Shown here: positions 26,289-33,985 of the stretch, in pieces
Position numbering within the stretch: position 1 is the stretch's first letter
Layout: the number at the start of each line of letters is the position of its first letter
Source: Gallionellaceae bacterium
GTDB lineage: Bacteria > Pseudomonadota > Gammaproteobacteria > Burkholderiales > Gallionellaceae
DNA: 40,396 nt
NCBI GenBank assembly: GCA_006218055.1
Contig: VBWD01000011.1
Span: forward strand, 1 to 40,396
Reading direction: 5' to 3'
Translations under genes and position numbers: made by a program
Notes under the pieces: generated by a model
Database searches by the model: none
Told to the model about the DNA's origin: nothing
Seen by the model: the letters and a program-made list of their open reading frames with translations, nothing else

Positions 26289-27028
26289 TGGACAAGCTCA
26301 GTCTATTGGGACTGATCGTCGCCGTCGCCGGCATCCTCGGCGGACAGCTGATCGAGGGCGGCTCAGTTTCCGTTCTTCTTCAACTCGCCGCGTTCCTTAT
26401 CGTTATCGGCGGTACGGTGGGTGCGGTGATGTTGCAGCATCCGATGAAGATATTCGTGATGGGTATCAAGATGGCACGTTGGGTCTTCGTCACACCGCAA
26501 CTCGACAAACAGCAACTCGTCTATAGATTCACCGCTTGGGGCAGCGCGGCACGCAAGGATGGCATCCTTGCCTTGGAAGGTCAGATCAAATCCATTGACG
26601 ATCCGTTCCTGCGCAAAGGACTGCAACTGTTGGTGGATGGCAACAGCGCGGAGAAGATCCGCGAAGTGATGGAGATAGACCTTAACAGTTACGAGAACCT
26701 GCGTTGGCAAGCGGCACGCGTGTGGGAATCCGCAGCCGGCTATGCGCCGACCATCGGTATCTTGGGTGCGGTGCTGGGTTTGGTGCATGTGATGCAGAGC
26801 TTGGGTGAGCCTGCAAAATTGGGTGCAGGCATCGCCGTTGCTTTCATTGCCACTATCTATGGTGTCGGTTTTGCCAACCTCGTGTTCCTGCCCATCGCGG
26901 GCAAACTCAAGATACTCATCGGGCAGCAAGTGAGCATGCGCGAGATGGTCATCGACGGTCTTGCCATGATCGCCAATGCGGAGAATCCGCACTTCATCGA
27001 GACCAAGCTCAAGGGCTACATCTCCTAG
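26288..27028 (+). CDS. motC: MotC, second stator channel subunit
   Basis: A MotA/PomA-type protein of the Pseudomonas MotC class. ATG codons occur at 26285 and 26288 overlapping the fliA stop; either start gives 246-247 residues, close to the shorter MotC/PomA class and unlike the 284-residue MotA at 943. Membrane helices are near residues 5-22, 28-48, 148-170 and 182-205. Conserved prolines lie in SAAGYAPTIGILGAVLG and VFLPIAGKL. The cytoplasmic loop holds AARKDGILALE. It forms a pair with motD. The presence of two stator types in one cluster suggests different torque or load settings, as known in Pseudomonas. Confidence 0.92.
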   Translation: MDKLSLLGLIVAVAGILGGQLIEGGSVSVLLQLAAFLIVIGGTVGAVMLQHPMKIFVMGIKMARWVFVTPQLDKQQLVYRFTAWGSAARKDGILALEGQIKSIDDPFLRKGLQLLVDGNSAEKIREVMEIDLNSYENLRWQAARVWESAAGYAPTIGILGAVLGLVHVMQSLGEPAKLGAGIAVAFIATIYGVGFANLVFLPIAGKLKILIGQQVSMREMVIDGLAMIANAENPHFIETKLKGYIS

Positions 27029-27037
27029 AGATTGAAC

Positions 27038-27814
27038 ATGGCAAGACGAGCCAAAAGACGCGAGCCTGACAATCACGACCGTTGGATGGTCTCCTACGCC
27101 GATTTCATCACCTTGCTGTTCGCGTTCTTCGTGGTCATGTACGGCATCTCCTCCGTCAATGAAGGCAAGTACAAAGTGTTCAGCATCTCCATGAGTAAAG
27201 CGTTCGGCACAGAAGGCGCGGTTGCCGAAGGTGGCACGATTCATTTGACCGAAGAAGAAGTCTATTTCAAATCATTGGTGGATAGACGCAACGCACGCTT
27301 GGCCGAAAAGCAGCGCAAGCTGAATGAGCGCATGCAGAAACTGAACGAGACGCTCAATACCAAGATGGCCGGTTTCGTGAAGAACGGCCAGATGACCGTC
27401 TCCCAATCCAATCGTGGTGTGACGCTGGATATCAACGCCAGCATGCTGTTCAAACCGGGCGAAGCGGCAGTGCAGGCGGGCGCTGTTCAAACACTCGCAG
27501 ATGTCGCCAAGATATTGTCTGAAGAGGACATGGCCATCGAAGTGGAAGGACACACTGACAATCTACCCATCAGCAATGCACAGTTCCCTTCCAACTGGGA
27601 GCTCTCATCGGCACGTGCGAGCAGCGTGGTACGTCTGTTCATAGAACAAGGTATCGTCGCGACACGGCTCAAGGCAACCGGCCTTGCAGATAACGTACCC
27701 ATCGAAGAGAACAGTTCGATAGAAGGACGGGCGCGCAATCGTCGTGTGGCGGTGACGGTACTCACCCCGGAATCTGAGCAGGCTGCAGCATCCGCTCCAT
27801 CGCAAAGCAACTAG
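27038..27814 (+). CDS. motD: MotD, second stator peptidoglycan-binding subunit
   Basis: A MotB-type protein pairing with MotC. From ATG 27038 (a TTG at 27032 is also in frame) it has 258 residues: basic tail, one membrane helix (about 19-40) with the ion-binding aspartate D22 in SYADFITLLFAFFVVMY, linker with coiled coil (about 80-115), and OmpA-like domain (about 125-240). The latter contains EVEGHTDNLPI, NWELSSARASSVV and RARNRRVAV. It starts 9 bases after motC. The helix is of the H+-type pattern by resemblance to MotD; ion choice is not proven. Confidence 0.92.
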   Translation: MARRAKRREPDNHDRWMVSYADFITLLFAFFVVMYGISSVNEGKYKVFSISMSKAFGTEGAVAEGGTIHLTEEEVYFKSLVDRRNARLAEKQRKLNERMQKLNETLNTKMAGFVKNGQMTVSQSNRGVTLDINASMLFKPGEAAVQAGAVQTLADVAKILSEEDMAIEVEGHTDNLPISNAQFPSNWELSSARASSVVRLFIEQGIVATRLKATGLADNVPIEENSSIEGRARNRRVAVTVLTPESEQAAASAPSQSN

Positions 27815-27840
27815 GCACTCAAGAAGGATCGTGAAAAATC

Positions 27841-27896
27841 TAAGGATATTCTGAAAAGGTATAAGGATATTCCGAGCCTTCGGCTAGTATTCGGCT
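27841..27896 (+). promoter_or_regulatory. paired direct repeats upstream of hemerythrin
   Basis: TAAGGATATTC occurs at 27841-27851 and again at 27862-27872, 21 bases (two helical turns) apart. TTCGGCT occurs at 27879-27885 and 27890-27896, 11 bases (one turn) apart. The second pair ends 25 bases before the hemerythrin start. Phase-matched direct repeats of this kind are typical of operator sites; no regulator is known here. Confidence 0.45.
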
Positions 27897-27920
27897 GTGG
27901 ACTTCAGGGAGGAATGACAC

Positions 27921-28346
27921 ATGAGCTTGATATGGCGGGAGCAATTAAGTGTTGGGAATAATGTGATCGATTCGGATCACAAATATCTGATCGAGCTCAT
28001 CAACACGGCTGAGACCAGTTTAAATTCAAAGAATCGCCGCGATCTGATGGGTGCCCTCGACAACCTTGGGCAGTATTCCCGTCTGCATTTTGACAGGGAA
28101 GAGAAGATCGCCAGCGCAGTCGGATATACACAGATGCCGCATCTCAGCCAATCCCACCAGGAATTGCTGACACACCTTGATCAGATTCGGGGTGAGATCG
28201 ATGCGATGGGGCAAGATTGGTCAACGGAAACGGTCGAGCATTTCACCAAGTTCCTGCGTGATTGGCTGATCAATCATGTCATCAAGGAAGACCTGCTGAT
28301 GAAGCCCACCCTGCAAAAACATTCACCCAGTTTCGATCCAAGATAA
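27921..28346 (+). CDS. bacteriohemerythrin, di-iron oxygen-binding protein
   Basis: A 141-residue single-domain hemerythrin. Such proteins reversibly bind O2 at a di-iron site in the cytoplasm and often accompany motility and aerotaxis genes. Iron ligands visible: H20 (DSDH), H56 and E60 (HFDREE), H79, and H119-x4-D124 (HVIKED). The middle pair, usually H-x3-H, is H74-x4-H79 here, one residue longer, so the first ligand may be shifted. GGGAGGAATGACAC precedes the ATG. It lies between the second stator and two GGDEF genes and may deliver or buffer oxygen for the redox sensors; that is inference. Confidence 0.92.
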   Translation: MSLIWREQLSVGNNVIDSDHKYLIELINTAETSLNSKNRRDLMGALDNLGQYSRLHFDREEKIASAVGYTQMPHLSQSHQELLTHLDQIRGEIDAMGQDWSTETVEHFTKFLRDWLINHVIKEDLLMKPTLQKHSPSFDPR

Positions 28347-28451
28347 TTGTAATTTAAAGCACCATTGCGCTTTGCCAAGGCCGTGGCTGTCATCTAATCC
28401 CGCCCCATACCGGATGACGACACAGCAAGATCAATCGATAAGGGAGCAGAC

Positions 28452-30104
28452 GTGGCTTACTACTTGGGCATGATCAAACAAATTTCGATAGGGCGACTGC
28501 TGTTGCTGCTCTCCGCGATCGCGATGTCGATCGCATTTGCACTGATCTTCGGATTGTCCGGTGTGATGCGCGATCATGCGGTCCATAATCTGGCACGCGA
28601 AGATGCGCACCAGACTTCGCAATTGGTATTCCAGAGTCTGTATTCCAGCATGAGCAAGGGCTGGAGCAAACAGGAGATCAACGATTCCATCGCGCGCCTG
28701 AATAAGCACTTCCCCAACTTGAGGGTCAGCGTCTATCGGGGGACGGTCGTCGCCCGCGAGTTCGGCGTGATGCAGGGCGAGCAGGGTGTCGTGGCACAGG
28801 ATAAAGATCTGCAGCACGCACTGGATAGCGGTGAGGATGTGCTGCTGTTCCCGGATAAAGATGCCATCCGTTACCTGTATCCGGTGCGCGCCGAGGCGGA
28901 ATGTCTGGCCTGTCATACGCAATCGCACATTGGTGCCGTGCACGGTGTGATCGACATCACCTATCCGATCAGCAATCTAAAAGTCTCGTTCAGCAGTGTG
29001 CTGAACACCATGATGGGCTACACCCTGCTGATCATCGCACTGGTGTTTTTGGTGTTGTATTTCAAACTGCGCTACCTGCTGGTGCAGCCGATCGCCAATC
29101 TGGTCAATATGATGCGCGATATCACGGAAGACATGGATCTCACACGCCGCGTCAACGCCAGGATCCCGCTGACCGAGTTGCAGCATCTGGTGAATTATTT
29201 CAACAGCCTGTTAAAGGCGGTGCATGAGTACAACGTGAAATTGGAAGAGTTGTCCTCCCACGATCCGCTGACCGGCCTCTATAACCGGCGCAAGTTCGAG
29301 GATTTTCTGCGTTACGAGATAATTCGTTCCACGCGCCACCAGCGCACTTTCTCATTGATCATGGTGGATCTGGATAATTTCAAATACATCAACGATACCT
29401 TCGGCCATCCCATCGGCGATCTGGTGCTGAAGGAGTTGACCACGTTACTGGTTTCCGGTTTGCGCAAAGGGGATGTGCTGGCGCGCCTGGGGGGCGACGA
29501 GTTCGCCATCATGTTGCCGGAAACCGATGCTGCCAACGGTGTGCAAGTGGCACATAAGATGCACCAGTCGCTGGTTAGCAAGGAGTTCGAATTGCCGGTA
29601 GGCAAGATACGTTGCACCGCCAGTTTTAGCCTGGTGAGCTATCCCGATGACGGCAAAACCGAGGAGGAGATCTACTCGGCGATGGACGTGGTGTTGTACA
29701 GAGCCAAGGCGCGCGGCAAGAATCAAGTGATGACCGCCGACAGCGAGGAAGACCGCAGCATGATGACGATCTTCAAGCAGGGGGACTTTTTGCGTGCAGC
29801 CCTGCGTGAAGACCGTATCGAGGCGCATCTGCAGCCCATCGTGCATCAGGTGAGTTCATCGAGGTGGTGGAAGAATTGGGCATGGCGCAGGAGATGGATA
29901 GGGAGGTGTTTCGCAAAGGTCTGGCACACTACGCCAAGATCAACCGGGACTATCCGCAGGCGTGTTTCTTCTTCAACCTGTTCCCGCGCTGTTTCAATGA
30001 TCTCGAATGGGTGCGCGCCATCCCCGAGATGGTGCGCAGTGCGGGGGTGTCCTGCGAACGTATCGTGCTGGAGATCACCGAGCGCGAGGCTTTGCCGAAT
30101 CTGA
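28452..30104 (+). CDS. haem-c-type sensor GGDEF protein (EAL part lost by frameshift)
   Basis: A GTG at 28452 after AAGGGAGCAGAC starts a 550-residue frame. Membrane helix (about 10-32), periplasmic sensor with C151-L-A-C154-H155 (haem c motif), second helix (about 190-208), HAMP (about 209-260), GGDEF domain (about 270-435) with G347-G-D-E-F and the inhibitory RKGD motif five residues before it. It should make cyclic di-GMP. The EAL domain begins (AHLQPIVH, near residue 465) but then breaks: the expected EAL-motif segment is missing and about 85 unrelated residues follow. The intended frame resumes at 29849. TAAA (28355) and GCCAAGGC (28374) form a weak sigma-28 candidate upstream. Confidence 0.88.
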   Translation: MAYYLGMIKQISIGRLLLLLSAIAMSIAFALIFGLSGVMRDHAVHNLAREDAHQTSQLVFQSLYSSMSKGWSKQEINDSIARLNKHFPNLRVSVYRGTVVAREFGVMQGEQGVVAQDKDLQHALDSGEDVLLFPDKDAIRYLYPVRAEAECLACHTQSHIGAVHGVIDITYPISNLKVSFSSVLNTMMGYTLLIIALVFLVLYFKLRYLLVQPIANLVNMMRDITEDMDLTRRVNARIPLTELQHLVNYFNSLLKAVHEYNVKLEELSSHDPLTGLYNRRKFEDFLRYEIIRSTRHQRTFSLIMVDLDNFKYINDTFGHPIGDLVLKELTTLLVSGLRKGDVLARLGGDEFAIMLPETDAANGVQVAHKMHQSLVSKEFELPVGKIRCTASFSLVSYPDDGKTEEEIYSAMDVVLYRAKARGKNQVMTADSEEDRSMMTIFKQGDFLRAALREDRIEAHLQPIVHQVSSSRWWKNWAWRRRWIGRCFAKVWHTTPRSTGTIRRRVSSSTCSRAVSMISNGCAPSPRWCAVRGCPANVSCWRSPSARLCRI

Positions 30105-30430
30105 CCCAGGTGCGCGCGGTGATCGAGGAGTTGCGCGGCACCGGCATCAAGGTGGCACTGGACGACTTCGGCAGCGGTTTTTCTTCCTTCCTATACCTGA
30201 AATATCTGCCGGTGGATTACGTCAAGATTGAAGGCAGTTTCGTGCAGCAGATCGTCAACGACCCGCGTGACCGTATCATGGTCGAACACATCAACAGCAT
30301 GGCGCATAAGTTCGGGCTCAAGACCATTGCCGAATTCGTGGAAGACGAGGCCACGGCGAAGATGCTGGCGGAAATCGGTGTGGATTTTGCGCAGGGTTAT
30401 TATTTCGGTAGGCCGACCGCACCGGATTGA
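29849..30430 (+). pseudogene. out-of-frame EAL domain remainder
   Basis: In the +2 frame relative to the GGDEF gene, codons from 29849 read GEFIEVVEELGMA and continue through LEITEREAL, ALDDFGSGFSSFLYL, VKIEGSFV and FAQGYYFGRP, the later motifs of an EAL phosphodiesterase. The first EAL block, with the catalytic Glu, is absent between QPIVH and GEFIEVV (roughly 30-40 residues). GTG 29864 could start translation but no ribosome site is seen. The original protein was a GGDEF-EAL fusion. Confidence 0.85.
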
Positions 30431-30461
30431 TTCAACAAGATTCGATCTAGATACTCCGTAG

Positions 30462-31307
30462 ATGCCAACTATGATTTCTTACTTGTCCGCTGCACTGGTT
30501 TTGATCGGTCTGCTCATTCATGTGGCAACACTTGTGCCGCTGCGCAAATTGTTGGCGATGATTCCCGACGGATCGCTGCGCACAAAATGGCTCGCCATGA
30601 CCGGGCTGATCCTTGTCTTCATCGCCAGCTACCTTGGCTATCTGGTGGTGTTTTGGGGGCAACAGACCGCGTGGCACGAAGTTCTCACTCCCTGCATATT
30701 CCTGTTCGGGGCTATCTTTGTGTGGCAGACGATAAAGCTTTCACTGCAAACCGCTGCCGATCTGCGGCGCATAGACCTGCTTGAAGCCGAAAATATCACC
30801 GACCCGCTGACCAAGGTTTACAACCGCCGCTATCTGGATCGTCGCCTTGAGGAAGAAGTCGCACGCTCAAGAAGATACGCTCTCGGACTGTCCATCCTGC
30901 TGCTCGATATCGATCATTTCAAGCGGGTCAATGACACGTACGGACATCAGGCGGGCGATGTCGCTTTGTCGGTACTTGGCAGTCTGCTCAAGGCGGATCT
31001 GCGTGATCTGGATGTGGTCGCGCGCTATGGGGGTGAAGAGTTTCTGGTGATTTGTACCAACACCGGCATCGACGGCGCAGCCTTGGTGGCAGAACGTCTC
31101 CGTCATTTGATCGAATCGTACCCGGTCGAGATTGCCGATGCTTCCGGCGCAAGCCAAAACATCCAAATCAGTATTAGCGTGGGTGTGGCAGGCTTAAGCG
31201 CGAGCGTCGATAGCAAAGAGAAATTGGTTCAAGCCGCAGACCGGGCACTGTATCGCGCAAAAGGAGACGGCAGGAATCGGGTCGTCGTTGCCTCATCGGC
31301 TACTTAG
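30462..31307 (+). CDS. membrane diguanylate cyclase (GGEEF)
   Basis: A 281-residue protein with three predicted membrane helices (about 5-22, 40-62, 70-90) and no large sensor domain, then a GGDEF-family domain (about 110-278). The catalytic motif is G190-G-E-E-F and the inhibitory site RDLD lies five residues before it. DPLTKVYNRRYLD and DIDHFKRVNDTYGHQAGD are intact. It should make cyclic di-GMP, which in many bacteria slows motility. It starts 31 bases after the broken EAL frame and may share its transcript. Confidence 0.92.
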   Translation: MPTMISYLSAALVLIGLLIHVATLVPLRKLLAMIPDGSLRTKWLAMTGLILVFIASYLGYLVVFWGQQTAWHEVLTPCIFLFGAIFVWQTIKLSLQTAADLRRIDLLEAENITDPLTKVYNRRYLDRRLEEEVARSRRYALGLSILLLDIDHFKRVNDTYGHQAGDVALSVLGSLLKADLRDLDVVARYGGEEFLVICTNTGIDGAALVAERLRHLIESYPVEIADASGASQNIQISISVGVAGLSASVDSKEKLVQAADRALYRAKGDGRNRVVVASSAT

Positions 31308-31364
31308 GATCGAAGTTTGAAAGAAGTCAGGAACGGCACATCACACTGCGCAGCAGATGGTGAA

Positions 31365-31829
31365 TCAGCCACTACCCAATGTGCGCCCGGAACTGGGCAG
31401 GCTGGGTTGTCCGTCGGAACCATAGATGCCCGCCGCATGTTGTGTTGCACCGACCAGTGCGACCAGCGCTTGTTGGTTGTAGCGCATCTTGAGCTGTATC
31501 AGTTCACCGTTAACGTGGTTCTGACGTTGCGCTTGCTCAGCCAGTTGGCGTATCGCATGCCATAGCGCGAGTCCTTCCGGAGAGTTCGCTTGCAGCCATT
31601 TTTCGGTACTCAACGAATCGGGGAGTGATTCGCGTCGCGAGCGAGCGAGTGCTTGTATCTTGTCGGACTCTTTTGTTTTCTGTTCTGCGAGAGCCAACAG
31701 GGCATCGGTGTCAGTGCTGAGCAGCGATTCTTGTTCCTGTTCAAGCAGAACGACGAACGTGCGCAAGGCATCACGTTCGCTGCTTAATTTAGCCAGCATG
31801 CTAGCGCTGGAAAGAGTGGCTGTGATCAA
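31365..31829 (-). CDS. flgN: FlgN, chaperone for hook-associated proteins
   Basis: FlgN is the cytoplasmic export chaperone for FlgK and FlgL. The 154-residue protein is almost wholly helical (ALRTFVVLLEQEQESLL near the start is the most conserved part) and ends in a disordered Ser/Gly-rich tail. The start overlaps the flgM stop by 4 bases, the usual flgMN coupling. Similarity is weak, as always in FlgN, but size and place fit. It converges on the GGDEF gene; no terminator is evident in the 57-base gap. Confidence 0.88.
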   Translation of the reverse strand: MITATLSSASMLAKLSSERDALRTFVVLLEQEQESLLSTDTDALLALAEQKTKESDKIQALARSRRESLPDSLSTEKWLQANSPEGLALWHAIRQLAEQAQRQNHVNGELIQLKMRYNQQALVALVGATQHAAGIYGSDGQPSLPSSGRTLGSG

Positions 31830-32143
31830 CGGTTACCCGCGCTGATCAATTCTCTAACGGTGGTGATGAGCTTGTCGGCTACCACACCTGAATTGACTTG
31901 GAAGCGCCCCTCGGTGATCGCTTGTTTGATCTCGGCGACTTTCTTGGCATCAACGATAGGCGTGCTGGCGACGGTGCTCTCCATGCTGCGCAGTTGTGCC
32001 GTGGTCGATCCAAGATGCACGCTAGTGCTATCGTTGCCTGTGGCACTAGTCATGCTGCCACTGGGTTTGGCGGTCGCGCCACGCGCCGTTGATTCACCGA
32101 CTTTGGTGGACGGTAAGGGTTTGCTGGTCTTGTCGATCTTCAT
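31826..32143 (-). CDS. flgM: FlgM, anti-sigma-28 factor
   Basis: FlgM binds FliA and is exported once the hook is done, releasing late gene expression. From the ATG at 32143 (AGGGAG seven bases upstream) it has 105 residues beginning M-K-I-D, the usual FlgM start. A longer frame to 32176 lacks a ribosome site. The N-terminal half is polar and disordered; the C-terminal half carries the sigma-binding helices (VDAKKVAEIKQAI, GRFQVNSGVVADKLI). It has its own sigma-28 promoter, so it should be boosted by the factor it inhibits. Confidence 0.93.
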   Translation of the reverse strand: MKIDKTSKPLPSTKVGESTARGATAKPSGSMTSATGNDSTSVHLGSTTAQLRSMESTVASTPIVDAKKVAEIKQAITEGRFQVNSGVVADKLITTVRELISAGNR

Positions 32144-32178
32144 GGGGTACTCCCTATTCACTGGTTCGATTGCCATCT

Positions 32179-32205
32179 ACATCGGCACATTTTGCAGGAA
32201 CTTTA
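32179..32205 (-). promoter_or_regulatory. sigma-28 promoter for flgMN
   Basis: Reverse strand: TAAAGTTC (32205-32198), 11 bases, GCCGATGT (32186-32179). Against TAAAGTTT-N11-GCCGATAA this scores 7/8 and 6/8 with exact spacing. RNA would begin about 30 bases before the flgM ATG. It matches the known late promoter of flgM in enteric bacteria. Confidence 0.75.
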
Positions 32206-32249
32206 ATTTGGTAGCGATTTATACACCTACCTACTCATTTAAGAAACAT

Positions 32250-32936
32250 TCACTGCCGCACTTCGGCACTGCCATCTTTGCGGGCGAATGCGCTAATCAT
32301 CTGACCTGTGGCGGTCTTGATGCGTACTGCTTGCCCTGCGGTCGCATCGTTCATCGCTTGGCCTTCACTGCTGACCATGAAGTTGCTTGCACGGACATAT
32401 AGCCTGACGGTCTGTCCCAGCCGGATAACAAAATCAGGGCGCAACATGTCGAGTCGCAGTACCTGGCCTGCGCCAATGGCGAACTTGAGGGTCTTGCCGA
32501 TGGCCTGCTCTGGTGCAGTGAGGATGCCGGTTTGCCCCAGTTCGCCACTCTGCACAGTGAAGTCATCGGCACTCAAAACCAAACCTTGAGACAAGGGGCG
32601 GTTGGCGACCAGTAGGTCGGCACTGACCTTGATGTTGACTTGCACGAAAACGCTCCAGCCCGGCTTCCCGTTACAACGCACGCCGATGCTGGTCTTGCCG
32701 ATCATCTTGGCACCATTCGGCATGAAGGCTTCGAGCGCATTGCAGGCGGGTAGCGCGGTGCGCGGATCGATGCTTGCGACCTGGATGCTGACCTTGCCCG
32801 GCATGCTGTGGGTCTGTGTTTGAGCGTAAGTGAGCGCTACGTCGCGGATTGAGGCGTGGTCTTGCTGTGGCATGGCGCATGCCACACCTAACCACCCTAG
32901 GGTCAATAAGAACAAAGATTTACGCAGATATTTCAT
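32250..32936 (-). CDS. flgA: FlgA, periplasmic P-ring assembly chaperone
   Basis: FlgA helps FlgI assemble the P-ring. From the ATG at 32936 (a GTG at 32942 is also in frame) the protein has 228 residues: signal peptide of about 20 residues (KSLFLLTLGWLGVACA), then a SAF/FlgA domain with LSQGLVLSADDF and IGKTLKFAIGAGQVL. It ends with RIKTATGQMISAFAR. It faces flgB across a divergent promoter region, as in enteric bacteria. flgMN follows after 106 bases with its own promoter. Confidence 0.93.
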   Translation of the reverse strand: MKYLRKSLFLLTLGWLGVACAMPQQDHASIRDVALTYAQTQTHSMPGKVSIQVASIDPRTALPACNALEAFMPNGAKMIGKTSIGVRCNGKPGWSVFVQVNIKVSADLLVANRPLSQGLVLSADDFTVQSGELGQTGILTAPEQAIGKTLKFAIGAGQVLRLDMLRPDFVIRLGQTVRLYVRASNFMVSSEGQAMNDATAGQAVRIKTATGQMISAFARKDGSAEVRQ

Positions 32937-32967
32937 GGCCACATTGTGTGCCGACCTATCCCTTCCT

Positions 32968-33001
32968 AAGGTGCGAAATAAAACAGATTTTTGCCTTTAA
33001 T
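32968..33001. promoter_or_regulatory. possible FlhDC box in the flgA-flgB divergent region
   Basis: AAGGTGCGAAATAAAAC on the plus strand resembles an FlhDC half-site (AA-Y-G-S-N2-3-AAATA). The following GATTTTTGCCTTTAAT is a rough inverted half-site. FlhDC is known to bind between flgA and flgB in E. coli. The match is loose, so this rests mainly on position. The rest of 32943-33133 shows no other clear site. Confidence 0.25.
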
Positions 33002-33133
33002 CGAAAGATGGGGTGGTGCGGGAGGGTCCTACTATGCCATCCATCAGAGAAGTAGCGATTGCGACACGGTGTCACGAAGTGATTGGCGCAAAACGTGAAT
33101 GGAATGGCGGGTTGTTGGAAGGAGGGTGAAGCG

Positions 33134-33541
33134 ATGAGTAGCAGGATAGACGAGATGTTCCAGTTCCAGCAAGCGGCATTGAATCTGCGCGCCGCGCGGC
33201 AGGAGTTGATCGCCTCCAACATCGCCAATGCGGATACGCCCAACTACAAAGCAAAGGACATCAATTTTGCCAATGCGCTGCGTGGTGCTTTGGCGGGTAC
33301 GACAGAAAAGTTGCCGATGACGGCCTCTGCTCCCGATCATTTGCGCGGCAACGCAGGAGAGAGTGTGATGGGCGCACCTGTGCAATACCGCGTGCCACTA
33401 CAGCCCAGTGCGGACGGTAATACGGTGGATATGGATGTGGAACGTGCGCAGTTCGCCGACAACGCCCTGCGTTATGAGGCCAGCGTACGCTTCATCAGCG
33501 ACAAAGGGAAAAGTGTCCTGGATGCCCTGCAAGGTTTCTAG
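33134..33541 (+). CDS. flgB: FlgB, proximal rod protein
   Basis: FlgB forms part of the proximal rod. From ATG 33134, preceded by GGAAGGAGGGTGAAGCG, the protein has 135 residues. The longer frame from 33083 ignores that strong site. The rod-protein N-terminal motif is present: RQELIASNIANADTPNYK, followed by DINFANAL. The C-terminus is helical (NALRYEASVRFISDK). It is first in the flgBCDEFGHIJ operon. Confidence 0.95.
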   Translation: MSSRIDEMFQFQQAALNLRAARQELIASNIANADTPNYKAKDINFANALRGALAGTTEKLPMTASAPDHLRGNAGESVMGAPVQYRVPLQPSADGNTVDMDVERAQFADNALRYEASVRFISDKGKSVLDALQGF

Positions 33542-33568
33542 CGGAATAAATAGTTAGGAGAGTTCATC

Positions 33569-33973
33569 ATGTCCCTATTCAATATCTTCAACATCTCCGG
33601 TTCCGCCATGACGGCGCAATCGCAGCGACTCAATGTGGTGGCCAGCAATCTCGCCAATGCGGAGAGTGCCACCGGACCAGATGGCAAGCCGTATCAGGCG
33701 AAGCAGGTGGTATTCAGCACTGTGCCCACCCCCGGTCAAGTGGGTGAGGGGGTGAAGGTCGCCGCTGTGGTGGCGGACAACTCGCCGATGCGTGTGGTGT
33801 ACGACCCCAAACATCCGATGGCGAACGAACAGGGGTATGTGACTTTGCCTAATGTGAATCCGGTAGACGAGATGGTCAACATGATTTCGGCATCGCGCTC
33901 GTATCAGAACAATGTGGATGTGATGAATACATCCAAATCCTTACTACTCAAGACGCTCACCATCGGTCAATAG
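33569..33973 (+). CDS. flgC: FlgC, proximal rod protein
   Basis: FlgC is the second proximal rod protein. The 134-residue protein has the motif [24 protein letters not shown] and the typical ending [28 protein letters not shown], which forms the rod helix. The length equals E. coli FlgC (134). AGTTAGGAGAGTTCATC precedes the ATG, 27 bases after flgB. Confidence 0.96.
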   Translation: MSLFNIFNISGSAMTAQSQRLNVVASNLANAESATGPDGKPYQAKQVVFSTVPTPGQVGEGVKVAAVVADNSPMRVVYDPKHPMANEQGYVTLPNVNPVDEMVNMISASRSYQNNVDVMNTSKSLLLKTLTIGQ

Positions 33974-33985
33974 GAGAAATAAGTC

